A stretch of DNA of 64,000 nt from Kitasatospora terrestris (GTDB lineage Bacteria; Actinomycetota; Actinomycetes; Streptomycetales; Streptomycetaceae), in NCBI RefSeq assembly GCF_039542905.1, contig NZ_BAABIS010000001.1:4030001-4094000 (forward strand), read 5' to 3'. The notes under the pieces were generated by a model. That model saw only the letters and a program-made list of their open reading frames with translations. It was not told where the DNA came from and did not search any database. Both the position numbers and the translations under genes were made by a program. Shown here one piece after another: positions 1 to 8,076 of the stretch (position 1 is the stretch's first letter; each line of letters opens with the position of its first letter).

Positions 1-858
1 CAGCAGCCACATCAGGAAGGTGGAGAACAGCCGCGGCCGGTCCTGCACCGCCGGCAGCTCCAGCACCGACACCGTGCCGCGCCCGTCCGCCGCGGTGCGC
101 AGCAGCTCCGCGGTGTCGAACTCCGGCTCGCCGAAGAACGCCCCGGCGCCCTCGTTCTCCAGCACCGTCAACGACCGCAGGATCACCCCCGCGGTGGCCG
201 CCGACAGCCCGCCGATGCCCTTCAGCTCCTCCTTGCCCTCCGGCGAGGTCAGGAAGGAGATCACCGCGGTGAGGTCCTTGAGGTCGTACAGCTCCAGGCC
301 GCGCCGGTCCGCGTAGTGGAAGACCAGGCCGAGCGAGGCCTCCTGGGTCTCGTTCAGCTCCAGCACCTTGGACAGCAGCAGCGGGCCGAAGCTGGTCACG
401 GTGGCCCGGACCGGGATGCCCGCCCCCTGGCCGCCCAGCGCGTAGAACTCGGTCGGACAGCCCTGCGCCGTCCAGTCCTGGCCGACCTCGGCGGCCCGCG
501 CGGCCACCCTGTCGTTCGCCGTGCCCGGCGCGCAGATGCCGGAGACGTCGCCCTTGACGTCGGCGAGGAAGACCGGCACGCCCTGCGCGGAGAGCTGCTC
601 GGCGATCAGCTGCAGTGTCTTGGTCTTGCCGGTGCCGGTCGCCCCGGCGACCAGCCCGTGCCGGTTGAGCACCCCGAGCGGGATCCGCACCTGCGCGTCG
701 GGGTAGGCGGTGGTGCCCTGCAGCGCGGCGCCCAGCTCCAGCGCCGGGCCGGTGAACGCGTACCCGGCGGCGATCTGCAGGACCGCCTCCGGTGGGGCGG
801 CGGGGGTCGTGGCGGGCGGGGTGGTCGGCGCTGCGGCGTTGCGGTCGGGGGTGGTCAT
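1..858 (-). CDS. HerA-like (DUF853) ATPase, N-terminal part
   Basis: The reading frame enters from the left edge and starts at an ATG at 858, so only the first 286 codons are visible. After an Ala/Pro/Thr-rich leader of about 25 residues, a Walker A motif GATGTGKTKT is followed by a conserved FLADVKGDVSG strand, the pattern of the DUF853 branch of HerA/FtsK-type P-loop ATPases. Such proteins are predicted DNA-translocating or DNA-processing ATPases, but the family's role is not well established. Walker B and the arginine finger lie mostly beyond the window. The gene is transcribed away from its neighbour at 982, so the roughly 120 bases between them should hold two promoters. The family call is firm; the function is inferred. 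Confidence 0.85.
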   Translation of the reverse strand, partial: MTTPDRNAAAPTTPPATTPAAPPEAVLQIAAGYAFTGPALELGAALQGTTAYPDAQVRIPLGVLNRHGLVAGATGTGKTKTLQLIAEQLSAQGVPVFLADVKGDVSGICAPGTANDRVAARAAEVGQDWTAQGCPTEFYALGGQGAGIPVRATVTSFGPLLLSKVLELNETQEASLGLVFHYADRRGLELYDLKDLTAVISFLTSPEGKEELKGIGGLSAATAGVILRSLTVLENEGAGAFFGEPEFDTAELLRTAADGRGTVSVLELPAVQDRPRLFSTFLMWLL

Positions 859-981
859 CGCGACGGGCTCCCGGGCATAAGGGGATGAAAACGTCATTCC
901 CATCAAAACCTCGGTGCCCGCGCCGCGCAGGTCAGGTCCGGCGTGCTGCGCCCGGTGTGCCCCGAACGGTAGGCTTTCCGT

Positions 982-1278
982 GTGATCTTCAAGCGCATCG
1001 GCAACGGACGCCCGTACCCGGATCACGGCCGGACCAGCACCCGCCAGTGGGCGGACGTCGCGCCGCGTCCGGTGCGGCTGGACCAGTTGGTGACCACCAA
1101 GGGTCAGCTCGACCTCGAGACCCTGCTCGCCGAGGACTCCACGTTCTACGGCGACCTCTTCGCCCACGTGGTCAAGTGGCGGGGCGACCTCTACCTGGAG
1201 GACGGGCTGCACCGTGCGGTCCGGGCCGCCCTCCAGCAGCGCCAGGTCCTGCACGCCCGCGTGCTGGAGATGGACTGA
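982..1278 (+). CDS. Small conserved actinomycete protein (VapB-type antitoxin annotation possible)
   Basis: A 98-residue soluble protein beginning MIFKRIGNGRPYPDHGR at a GTG. The sequence is of a type conserved in Streptomyces next to a LytR_C gene and upp, as here. From memory, relatives are often annotated as VapB-family antitoxins, but no VapC/PIN toxin gene lies beside it, and the conserved neighbourhood argues for a housekeeping role. The middle (RLDQLVTTKGQLDLETLL and the following EDSTFYGDLFAHVVKW) is the likely conserved core, and the C-terminal helix is rich in Arg and Gln. No signal peptide or membrane segment is present. Function unknown. Confidence 0.8.
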   Translation: MIFKRIGNGRPYPDHGRTSTRQWADVAPRPVRLDQLVTTKGQLDLETLLAEDSTFYGDLFAHVVKWRGDLYLEDGLHRAVRAALQQRQVLHARVLEMD

Positions 1279-1456
1279 CCGCTCGTCATCCCGACCCCGG
1301 GCCGCTCACCGGCGGCGCGGGTACATCCTTTCGAGTGCCCTCGTACTCCAGATGATGATCATTTAGTACCTTCGCAGCGTAGTCGCACTAATCTGCTGAC
1401 AAGGCCGCGTCGCGGTCCTCGGAACCCGCCCCGGCACCTCTTGGGGGAGACAGACC

Positions 1457-2176
1457 ATGAGCATGTTGACTCCCCAGGGCTTGAAGGGGAAGCAGTACCG
1501 GATCACCGGCAACTCGTACCCGCGTCTCGGCCGCCCGCCGCGCCGCAGCCGCAAGGTGCTGGCCGCGATCGGCGGCGTCCTCGCGCTGGCCCTGGTGGCC
1601 CTCGGCGGCGTCCAGCTGTTCGACATCTTCACCGGCAAGGGCAAGAACGCCACCGCCCAGGCCTGCGCGACCCCCGCCGCCTCCGGCAAGCCGCTCGCCG
1701 CTCCCGTCCCGTCCGGCTCGGCCGGCGCCCCGGCCGCCTCGGGCGCACCGGCCGCCGCCTCGGGCGCCGCGGCCCCGGGCGCTCCGGCCGCGAGCAGCAC
1801 CGCCGTGCCCCAGCCGCAGGCCGTCACGGTCAACGTCTACAACGCCACCGACAAGTCGGGCCTGGCGGCACGGACGGCCGAGGAGCTCAAGAAGCGCGGG
1901 TTCACCGTGGGCAAGGTCGGCAACGCGCCGTCCGCGCTCGGGAAGGTGCCCGGCACCATCCTGGTGGTCAGCGGCCCCGGCGGGCTCGGCGCCGCGACCC
2001 TGCTGAAGTCGCAGGCCTCCGGCGCCACCGCCACCGAGGACACCCGCGCCGACGCCACCGTCGACTTCGTCATCGGCGACACCTACGCCGCGCTGCTCGA
2101 CCCGACCCAGGCGGCCGCCGCGCTCGCCGAGGCCACCAAGCCGGTCACCCCGACCTCGGCCCCGGGCAGCTGCTGA
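1457..2176 (+). CDS. LytR C-terminal domain membrane protein
   Basis: A 239-residue protein with a basic N-terminus, one membrane segment at about residues 34-55, an Ala/Pro/Gly/Ser linker to about residue 118, and a compact C-terminal domain beginning VTVNVYNATDKSGLA. That last motif is typical of the LytR_C domain (PF13399), which forms the tail of LytR-CpsA-Psr cell-wall ligases in actinobacteria but here stands alone on a membrane anchor. The predicted topology places the domain outside the membrane, suggesting a cell-envelope role. The catalytic LCP domain is absent. The ATG at 1457 follows GGGGGAGA at close spacing. The gene converges on upp and shares its terminator. Confidence 0.85.
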   Translation: MSMLTPQGLKGKQYRITGNSYPRLGRPPRRSRKVLAAIGGVLALALVALGGVQLFDIFTGKGKNATAQACATPAASGKPLAAPVPSGSAGAPAASGAPAAASGAAAPGAPAASSTAVPQPQAVTVNVYNATDKSGLAARTAEELKKRGFTVGKVGNAPSALGKVPGTILVVSGPGGLGAATLLKSQASGATATEDTRADATVDFVIGDTYAALLDPTQAAAALAEATKPVTPTSAPGSC

Positions 2177-2192
2177 CCGGAGGCGAAAGCGA

Positions 2193-2219
2193 GAGGGGAG
2201 CCCCGTCGGGGCTCCCCTC
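2193..2219. terminator. Bidirectional terminator, LytR_C gene / upp
   Basis: A perfect 12-bp stem (2193-2204 with 2208-2219) closes a GTC loop between two convergent genes. There is no long T-tract, as is usual for streptomycete terminators. Confidence 0.8.
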
Positions 2220-2251
2220 CTGTTCTCCGTGCGGGCCGCGTTGCGTGCGGT

Positions 2252-2887
2252 TCAGCCCGCGGTGCCGTAGAGGCGGTCCCCCGCGTCGCCGAGGCCCGGG
2301 ACGATGTAGCCGTGCTCGTTCAGGCGCTGGTCGAGCGCGGCGGTCACCACGGTGACCGGCTGGCCGGCGAGCTCCTTCTCCATCAGCGCGACGCCCTCCG
2401 GCGCGGCCAGCAGCACCACCGCGGTGACGTCGGTCGCGCCGCGCTCCAGCAGCATCCGGATCGCCGCCACCAGCGTGCCGCCGGTCGCGAGCATCGGGTC
2501 GAGCACGTACACCTGCCGCCCGGACAGGTCGTCCGGCATCCGGGTCGCGTACGTGGACGCCTCCAGCGTCTCCTCGTTGCGGACCATGCCGAGGAAGCCG
2601 ACCTCGGCGGTCGGCAGCAGCCGGGTCATGCCGTCCAGCATGCCGAGGCCGGCCCGCAGGATCGGCACCACCAGCGGACGCGGGTAGCTCAGCCGGGTGC
2701 CCTGGGTGACGGCGACCGGGGTGGTGATCTCGACCTCGTCGGTGCGGACGTCCCGGGTCGCCTCGTACGCGAGCAGGGTCACCAGCTCGTCGGTGAGCCG
2801 CCGGAAGGTCGGCGAGTCCGTGCGCTCGTCGCGCAGGGTGGAGAGTTTGTGGGCGACCAGCGGGTGGTCGACGACGTGGAGGCGCAT
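2252..2887 (-). CDS. upp: Uracil phosphoribosyltransferase
   Basis: Encodes a 211-residue enzyme converting uracil and PRPP to UMP in pyrimidine salvage. The frame is open further upstream, but ATG at 2887 gives the standard family start MRLHVVDHPLVAHKL and the usual length. The PRPP-binding loop appears as VYVLDPMLATGGTLVAA, and the C-terminal GYIVPGLGDAGDRLYGT matches the uracil-binding end of bacterial Upp proteins. It is divergent from a 67-codon gene at 3017 and convergent with the LytR_C gene. Nothing unusual is seen and the assignment is secure. Confidence 0.97.
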   Translation of the reverse strand: MRLHVVDHPLVAHKLSTLRDERTDSPTFRRLTDELVTLLAYEATRDVRTDEVEITTPVAVTQGTRLSYPRPLVVPILRAGLGMLDGMTRLLPTAEVGFLGMVRNEETLEASTYATRMPDDLSGRQVYVLDPMLATGGTLVAAIRMLLERGATDVTAVVLLAAPEGVALMEKELAGQPVTVVTAALDQRLNEHGYIVPGLGDAGDRLYGTAG

Positions 2888-3016
2888 GTACCCGACGATA
2901 ACGGCCGCGAGCACGTACGTACGACTCGCCGCGTCCGGCCCCGCCCTTTGTGTCAATGACCGAAGCATCGTCCGCGCTGTGGTATCAAGCGGACACTTCT
3001 GGGAAAGTCGGACTCT

Positions 3017-3220
3017 ATGAAGAGCAACCCGGTGATCGGGCCCGGCTCGACAGACGAGTCCCAGCCCAAACCTGAGACCGAGGCGGAGCGGCGCAAACGT
3101 CGCGCCGTGTTCCTCCGCGAGCTCACGGAGGCGCGCGAACTGCGCGCCCGCGTCCAGCCGAGACGGACCAAGGAGCGTCGGATGCGCGAAGCGATGCGGA
3201 TGCGAACCTTCCGGATCTGA
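3017..3220 (+). CDS. Small Arg-rich conserved protein
   Basis: A 67-residue, strongly basic protein (MKSNPVIGPGSTDESQ... ending RMRTFRI). Residues 20-60 are an Arg/Glu-rich predicted helix. It has no membrane segment. A short protein of this kind is regularly seen divergent from upp in Streptomyces, as I recall, which together with a proper ATG supports it as a real gene. Binding to nucleic acid would fit its charge, but nothing proves this. Function unknown. Confidence 0.7.
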   Translation: MKSNPVIGPGSTDESQPKPETEAERRKRRAVFLRELTEARELRARVQPRRTKERRMREAMRMRTFRI

Positions 3221-3471
3221 CCCGCCATCCGGCCCCTCCACGCCCTTCCGGCGGTCCTCCACCGGCGTTTTGCCCGCCTTCGGCCGCCCCCCGGCCGACC
3301 ATTCCGACACGACCTGCGAAGACGCGGTGCCGAACACCCCCCGCAGCGGCGGGCTTTCTGTCACGATGCGGTGGGACGGTCCGAACAGCGGACCGCCTGC
3401 TGGCGCGGGGGCGGCCGGACCGCACCCGCCCGAGATGCCGACAGCCGAGACCAATCTTGGGAGTGTCCCTG

Positions 3472-4035
3472 GTGGCGTACTTCGCTGCAGTGCTTGCTCG
3501 CACCGGTGCCGGGTGGGATGTGAGCGAGACGGAACTCGACGACGTGGAAACCCTGGCCGACCTTGCCGACCTGGCCCGCGAGGCCGCGGAGGACGAGGAC
3601 ACCGTCCTGGTCTTCATCGAGCAGGAGGACGCGTGGTTCGCGGTCGTCCGGGTGGACGGTGAGGACGATCCGCGGATCTTCGTCTCCGATGCCGCCGCGG
3701 CCGCCCGCAGCTCCTACGGCGCCGTCCTCACCGACGAGCTGATCGAACAGGACGGCGAGGCAGACTTCGACGACCTCGACAACCTGGTGGCCGAACTCGA
3801 CGACGAGGACGCCGCGTCCGGCGCCGACGAGGACGACGAGGACGCCGCGGGCACCGCGACCGGCCTCGGCGCCGCCCCGGTCGGCCCGCTCGGCGACTCC
3901 GAGATCCTCGCCGAGTACGGCCTCGGCGCCGGCGACCTGATGGCCCTCGCCGGGGAGGGCGCCGACTCCGGCGACGCCCTCGCCGAGATCGCCGAGGCGC
4001 TCGGCTGCGGCGAGGTCCTGGAGGCCGTTCGGTAA
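3472..4035 (+). CDS. tRNA adenosine deaminase-associated protein
   Basis: A 187-residue, very acidic protein with runs of Asp and Glu in the middle (DEDAASGADEDDEDAAG) and conserved blocks AYFAAVLARTG near the start and GDSEILAEYGLGAGDLM near the end. This is the actinobacterial family named for its constant position just before tadA. Its biochemical role is unknown. Starts at 3457 (TTG), 3463 (GTG) and 3472 (GTG) are in frame. I chose 3472 because GGGAG at 3459-3463 sits eight bases upstream. Only 11 bases separate its stop from the first possible tadA start, so the two are probably co-transcribed. Confidence 0.88.
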   Translation: MAYFAAVLARTGAGWDVSETELDDVETLADLADLAREAAEDEDTVLVFIEQEDAWFAVVRVDGEDDPRIFVSDAAAAARSSYGAVLTDELIEQDGEADFDDLDNLVAELDDEDAASGADEDDEDAAGTATGLGAAPVGPLGDSEILAEYGLGAGDLMALAGEGADSGDALAEIAEALGCGEVLEAVR

Positions 4036-4046
4036 CGGCGGCACCG

Positions 4047-4604
4047 GTGCCCGACACTGGGTCCATGCAGCCCGCTCCCGCCCCGACCGCCGCCGATCTC
4101 GACACCACCGGGATCCGGCCGCTGCCGGCCCCGGTGCGCCCCGATCCGGTCCGCGACCGGTGGACCGGCCTGATGCGCCTCGCCATGGACGAGGCCGCCC
4201 GGGCCACCGCCACCGGCGACGTACCGGTCGGGGCGCTCGTGCTCGGGCCCGACGGCAGCGTGCTCGGGCGCGGCCACAACGTCCGCGAGGCGGTCGGCGA
4301 CCCCACCGGCCACGCCGAGGTGGTCGCCATCCGGGAGGCCGCCCGCGCCGTCGGCGAGTGGCGGCTCGGCGGCTGCACCCTGGTGGTCACCCTGGAGCCC
4401 TGCACCATGTGCGCCGGGGCGATCGTGCTCTCCCGGATCGACCGCGTCGTCTACGGCGCCCTCGACCCGAAGGCCGGCGCGGCCGGGTCGCTCTTCGACG
4501 TGATGCGCGACAACCGCCTCAACCACCGCCCCGAGGTCGTCCCCGGCGTCCTCGCCGACGAGTGCTCCGCCCAGCTCCTCGCCTTCTTCGACACCCACCG
4601 CTGA
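4047..4604 (+). CDS. tadA: tRNA-specific adenosine deaminase TadA
   Basis: Deaminates adenosine 34 to inosine in the anticodon of tRNA-Arg(ACG), allowing CGU/CGC/CGA decoding. Two copies of that substrate tRNA lie in this window at 17.4-17.6 kb. The zinc site is clear: HAEVVAIREAA carries the His ligand and catalytic Glu, and PCTMCAG carries the two Cys ligands. The start is uncertain: GTG 4047 and ATG 4065 both give a Pro-rich N-terminal extension before the usual LMRLAMDEA core. The gene follows its family-specific partner gene and precedes tRNA-Ser(CGA). Confidence 0.95.
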   Translation: MPDTGSMQPAPAPTAADLDTTGIRPLPAPVRPDPVRDRWTGLMRLAMDEAARATATGDVPVGALVLGPDGSVLGRGHNVREAVGDPTGHAEVVAIREAARAVGEWRLGGCTLVVTLEPCTMCAGAIVLSRIDRVVYGALDPKAGAAGSLFDVMRDNRLNHRPEVVPGVLADECSAQLLAFFDTHR

Positions 4605-4648
4605 TACGGATTTCGTCCCACCGCGACCCGTCCGGTAGAGTCTCCCTC

Positions 4649-4735
4649 GGTAGCGTGTCCGAGCGGCCAAAGGAGCACGCCTCGAAAGCGTGTGTGGGGG
4701 CAACTCCACCGTGGGTTCGAATCCCACCGCTACCG
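4649..4735 (+). tRNA. tRNA-Ser(CGA)
   Basis: Class II tRNA with a 7-bp acceptor stem (GGTAGCG/CGCTACC), anticodon CGA at 4683-4685 in the loop CTCGAAA, a long variable arm and the TTCGAATCC T arm. CCA follows directly at 4736-4738 and is therefore encoded. Confidence 0.97.
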
Positions 4736-4744
4736 CCAGCATTC

Positions 4745-4780
4745 CGAAGGGCCCCGACCGGAGACGGTCGGGGCCCTTCG
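4745..4780 (+). terminator. Terminator after tRNA-Ser(CGA)
   Basis: A perfect 15-bp stem (4745-4759 with 4766-4780) closing the loop GGAGAC, immediately after the tRNA. Confidence 0.85.
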
Positions 4781-4849
4781 GCGTTCCCGGGGAACGGGAG
4801 TGGCTCGTGGAGCTGCGCGAGTTCCGGGCGGAGGGGAGACGAAGGGTGG

Positions 4850-4954
4850 GGGCGCCCGTCCCGGGGGGACGGACGGGCGCCCTGGCGGAGGTCCCACTAC
4901 CGGTGCCGCGTCAGGGGGGAAGCCGCGGCACCGGTCCCACAGCGGGGACCTCCG
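4850..4954 (+). other. Candidate structured RNA in a gene-free stretch
   Basis: The 398 bases between the tRNA terminator and the gene at 5179 contain no convincing coding sequence but fold strongly. A 12-bp perfect hairpin (4850-4861 with 4871-4882) is followed by a nested fold: an outer 10-bp stem (4886-4895 with 4945-4954), a short internal loop, and an inner perfect 12-bp stem (4899-4910 with 4924-4935) closing a G/A-rich 13-base loop. This could be a leader RNA for the small membrane protein, a trans-acting RNA, or stacked terminators. I cannot match it to a known family. Confidence 0.4.
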
Positions 4955-5178
4955 GACCCACGCACCGGGGATTCCTGCCAGATCCTCGGTACGTCAACCA
5001 TCCTGCCGGGGCGGCGGGGCGGGCACATCCGGAGAAAGGCCTCTGCGGGGAGGACCTTCGTCCCGGCGGGTGAACAGGGTGCTCACGGCTTGGGCCGAAC
5101 GGTGGATAAGCTGCGCGCAGCAGGAGGGGCGCCCGGGGACAAGGCGGCGGCCCGCGCCAGGGAAGGCAGGCCCGTTCG

Positions 5179-5343
5179 ATGGCTCAGGCGAAGAAGATCG
5201 GCACGTGGCTCCTGCTCATCTTCGTCATCTACACGATCATCACCTCGCCGCAGCGGGCGGCGGAGCTGGTCCAGTCGGGCTTCGTCGGCATCTCGGACGC
5301 GGCGAAGGCGGTCGGGACGTTCATGACCGGGCTGGTGTCGTAG
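5179..5343 (+). CDS. 54-aa single-span membrane protein
   Basis: ATG at 5179 opens a 54-codon frame: MAQAKKIGTWLLLIFVIYTI is a basic start plus one hydrophobic segment (about residues 8-22), followed by an amphipathic tail with VQSGFVGISDAAKAVG. GGAAGG lies about a dozen bases upstream. I recall similar short proteins at this place in other streptomycetes. Function unknown. The strongly folded stretch upstream may form part of its leader. Confidence 0.7.
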   Translation: MAQAKKIGTWLLLIFVIYTIITSPQRAAELVQSGFVGISDAAKAVGTFMTGLVS

Positions 5344-5442
5344 CGGGCCCGACCGGATGGTGGGCAGCGGCGCTGGGCGGCGGGCGCGGGCGGTTACGGT
5401 GGCGGGGTTCGACAACCCTCACCATCCGCGAGGAGCGGCACC

Positions 5443-5736
5443 GTGATCCGACACCTGGTCCTGTTCAAGCTCAATGAAGGCGTCGCCAAGGACGACCCGC
5501 GCGCGCTGGCCGGCGCGAAGGCGTTCGAGGAGCTGGGTGCGCTGATCCCGGAGCTGCGCGAGTGGGAGTGCGGCTGGAACACCACCGACCGCGACATCGC
5601 ATACGACTACGCGATCAACAGCCTGGTCGAGGACCGCGAGGCGCTGGTCGCGTACCTCGGCCACCCGGCGCACCAGGCCGCCGCCGGGCAGTGGCGCGAG
5701 TTCGCCACCTGGGTGATCGCGGACGTCGAGGTCTGA
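5443..5736 (+). CDS. Dabb-family (stress-responsive A/B barrel) protein
   Basis: A 97-residue protein starting with GTG and MIRHLVLFKLNEGV, the hallmark first strand of the Dabb fold (PF07876). It contains the later family features WECGWNTTDRDIAYDYA and LGHPAHQAA. Dabb proteins form dimeric alpha/beta barrels. Some are polyketide cyclases or stress proteins, but most single-domain bacterial members have no known substrate. GAGGAGCGGCACC directly precedes the start. It stands alone in its transcription unit. Confidence 0.9.
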   Translation: MIRHLVLFKLNEGVAKDDPRALAGAKAFEELGALIPELREWECGWNTTDRDIAYDYAINSLVEDREALVAYLGHPAHQAAAGQWREFATWVIADVEV

Positions 5737-6019
5737 GTCCGGCATCACCCGGACGGCCCAGAAGTCGCACACGCACGACCCTTGCAGCCCCTCGCCGATG
5801 ACCGTGGCGGGGGGCTGCGGTGCGTCCGAACGCCGAATCGACGGTCCGTCAACACGCCTCGGCGTGGTGCTTGCCCGGCTACCGAGCAACTTGTGATGCT
5901 ATGACCGGTTTTGCCGGATATGGCGACCCGCGACGGCAGCGAGGTGGTGAGCGCGGCCCGACCAGCAGACAGGCGGCGGCCTCTTGATCACAGGTTCGAC
6001 TAGGGAGGGGTGACGGTCC

Positions 6020-6886
6020 GTGCGGACACAGGACAGCGCACCGGAGGACGGGTTGGCGCAGGAGCTGAAGGACGAGTCGGCCGAGGAGCTGACCGCCCGC
6101 CGGCCCGGCGCGGCCGGTGCGCGTGGTTCGGTGGACGTGCGGACGCTGACCCGGGTGCTGTTCGAGCGGCTGGCCGAACTGCCCTCCGGCGCCCCCGAGC
6201 GGGCCCGGGTGCGGGCCGCGCTGATCGAGATCAACATCCCGCTGGTGCGGTACGCCGCGACCCGCTTCCGCAGCCGCAGCGAGCCGATGGAGGACATCGT
6301 CCAGGTCGGCACGATCGGGCTGATCAACGCGATCGACCGGTTCGACCCGACCCGGGGCGTGCAGTTCCCGACGTACGCGCTGCCGACCATCCTCGGCGAG
6401 ATCAAGCGCTACTTCCGGGACAACGTCCGCACCATGCACGTGCCGCGCCGGCTGCAGGAGCTGTGGGTGCAGGTCAGCAGTGCGATGGAGGAGCTGACCG
6501 TGGTCCACGGGCGGGCCCCCAAGGTGCCCGAGATCGCCGCCAACCTGCGGATCCCCGAGGAGGACGTGCGGGCCTGCCTGGATGCCGGGCGAGCGTACAA
6601 CGCCGCCTCGCTGGAGGCCGCGCAGGAGCACGAGGGCGGGCTCGCCCTGCTCGACCGGCTCGGCTACGAGGACTCGGCGCTCGCCGACGTGGAGCACCGC
6701 GACATGGTCCGCCACCTGCTGGTGCAGCTGCCCGAGCGGGAGCGCCGGATCATCATGCTGCGCTTCTTCGCCAACCTCACCCAGTCGCAGATCTCCACCG
6801 AGCTGGGGATGTCCCAGATGCACGTGTCCCGGCTGCTGTCACGGATCCTGACGCGGCTGCGGACCGGGAACGCGTGGGAGGAGTGA
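6020..6886 (+). CDS. SigB/SigF-family RNA polymerase sigma factor (copy 1)
   Basis: A 288-residue group III sigma factor. Region 2 is clear (RFRSRSEPMEDIVQVGTIGL and DRFDPTRGVQFPTYALPTI), region 3 includes RDNVRTMHVPRRLQEL, and region 4 ends with FFANLTQSQISTELGMSQMH and VSRLLSRIL. These match the SigF/SigB/SigG stress and sporulation sigma factors of Streptomyces. A strong Shine-Dalgarno (GGGAGGGG) precedes the GTG at 6020. No anti-sigma or anti-anti-sigma gene is adjacent, so control is probably exerted from elsewhere. The next gene is a close paralogue. Its upstream region shares a short motif with that paralogue (see findings). Confidence 0.93.
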   Translation: MRTQDSAPEDGLAQELKDESAEELTARRPGAAGARGSVDVRTLTRVLFERLAELPSGAPERARVRAALIEINIPLVRYAATRFRSRSEPMEDIVQVGTIGLINAIDRFDPTRGVQFPTYALPTILGEIKRYFRDNVRTMHVPRRLQELWVQVSSAMEELTVVHGRAPKVPEIAANLRIPEEDVRACLDAGRAYNAASLEAAQEHEGGLALLDRLGYEDSALADVEHRDMVRHLLVQLPERERRIIMLRFFANLTQSQISTELGMSQMHVSRLLSRILTRLRTGNAWEE

Positions 6887-7049
6887 GGCGCGGCCGCGCG
6901 GCAGTCGCTCCGCGTTACCGCGGTGTGACATCTCGCGATGTTCGGGTTTGCCGGACTCGGCGGGCCGGTATTGACCTGGAGGACGTCGTCAACCGGGAAC
7001 CACCGTGTGGTGGTGGCCGTTGAACAGTCAGTCACGAGGGGGTGGGCGC

Positions 7050-7952
7050 ATGTCCGCAGAGCTGGGCAGTGCGGTGGCAGGGGCCGTCCAGGACGTTCCC
7101 GCCGTCGAGGCGGTCGGGGTCGTGGAGCTCGTCGAAGTCGCCGGGGCCGCACCGGCCGGGGCGGAGGCCGCGATCGAGGTGGTCGACCGGGCGCTGGACA
7201 CGCGGACGCTGTCGCGCTCGCTGTTCCGCCGCATCGCCGCCCTGGAGCCGGGCAGCGCCGAGCACACCTACGTGCGCGACACCCTGATCGAGCTCAACCT
7301 GCCGCTGGTCCGGTACGCCTCCGCGCGCTTCCGCAGCCGCAACGAGCCGATGGAGGACATCGTCCAGGTCGGCACGATCGGCCTGATCAAGGCGATCGAC
7401 CGGTTCGACCCGGACCGCGGGGTGGAGTTCCCGACCTTCGCCATGCCCACCGTGGTCGGCGAGATCAAGCGCTTCTTCCGCGACACCAGCTGGTCGGTCC
7501 GGGTCCCGCGGCGCCTCCAAGAGCTGCGGCTGGCCCTCACCAAGGCCGGCGACGACCTCTCCCAGACGCTCGACCGCTCCCCCACCGTCCCCGAGCTGGC
7601 CGCCTACCTCGGCGTCAGCGAGGAGGACGTGGTGGAGGGCCTCGCCGTCGGCAACGCCTACACCGCCAGCTCGCTCGACTCCGCCCCCAACGAGGACGAG
7701 GGCGGCGACGGCCCGCTCGCCGACCGACTCGGCTACGAGGACCTCGCCCTCGAAGGCGTCGAGTACCGCGAGTCGCTCAAGCCGCTGCTCGCCAAGCTCC
7801 CGCCGCGCGAGCGCCGGATCATCATGCTGCGCTTCTTCGGCAACCTCACCCAGTCCCAGATCGGCGAGGAGATCGGCATCTCCCAGATGCACGTCTCCCG
7901 GCTGCTCACCAAGACCCTCGCCCAGCTCCGGGACGGCCTGATCGCGGAGTGA
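7050..7952 (+). CDS. SigB/SigF-family RNA polymerase sigma factor (copy 2)
   Basis: A 300-residue paralogue of the preceding sigma factor with the same blocks (RFRSRNEPMEDIVQVGTIGL, DRFDPDRGVEFPTF, FFGNLTQSQIGEEIGISQMH). It differs mainly in a longer, Ala/Val/Glu-rich N-terminus and the insert NEDEGGDGPLADRL. The ATG at 7050 is chosen over upstream codons because GAGGGGGTG lies just before it. The 163-base gap to copy 1 and its own promoter-like region suggest separate control. Tandem duplicates of this family are common in streptomycetes, where different copies answer to different anti-sigma factors. Confidence 0.93.
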   Translation: MSAELGSAVAGAVQDVPAVEAVGVVELVEVAGAAPAGAEAAIEVVDRALDTRTLSRSLFRRIAALEPGSAEHTYVRDTLIELNLPLVRYASARFRSRNEPMEDIVQVGTIGLIKAIDRFDPDRGVEFPTFAMPTVVGEIKRFFRDTSWSVRVPRRLQELRLALTKAGDDLSQTLDRSPTVPELAAYLGVSEEDVVEGLAVGNAYTASSLDSAPNEDEGGDGPLADRLGYEDLALEGVEYRESLKPLLAKLPPRERRIIMLRFFGNLTQSQIGEEIGISQMHVSRLLTKTLAQLRDGLIAE

Positions 7953-8061
7953 CGGGCCGCTGCATGACGGGCCGCTGCATGACGGCGGCCCTGCGGGCGG
8001 GGCAGCAGGGGTACTCACCGGTACGGTGAGTACTTCCGCTCTGCCCGCAGGGCCGCCGTCA
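7950..8061. repeat. Tandem 15-mers followed by nested inverted repeats
   Basis: The stop codon of the second sigma gene lies in the first of two perfect 15-bp repeats (7950-7964 and 7965-7979, TGACGGGCCGCTGCA), and a third TGACGG starts at 7980. From there a 19-bp arm (7980-7998) is exactly complementary to 8043-8061. Inside it sits a second perfect hairpin, 8011-8020 with 8024-8033. The whole could act as a double terminator or a transcript-end structure, and it ends only 16 bases before the next start. Confidence 0.8.
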
Positions 8062-8076
8062 CGGAATGCTCGGGGC

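Noticed and set aside
982..1278. Toxin-antitoxin system at the VapB-like gene.
   Set aside because: No toxin gene is adjacent, and the neighbourhood (LytR_C, upp) is conserved housekeeping.
4850..4954. Folded stretch as a c-di-AMP (ydaO) riboswitch.
   Set aside because: Some G-rich pieces are suggestive, but I could not align the conserved core, and the downstream gene is not a typical target. Listed only as an unassigned structured RNA.
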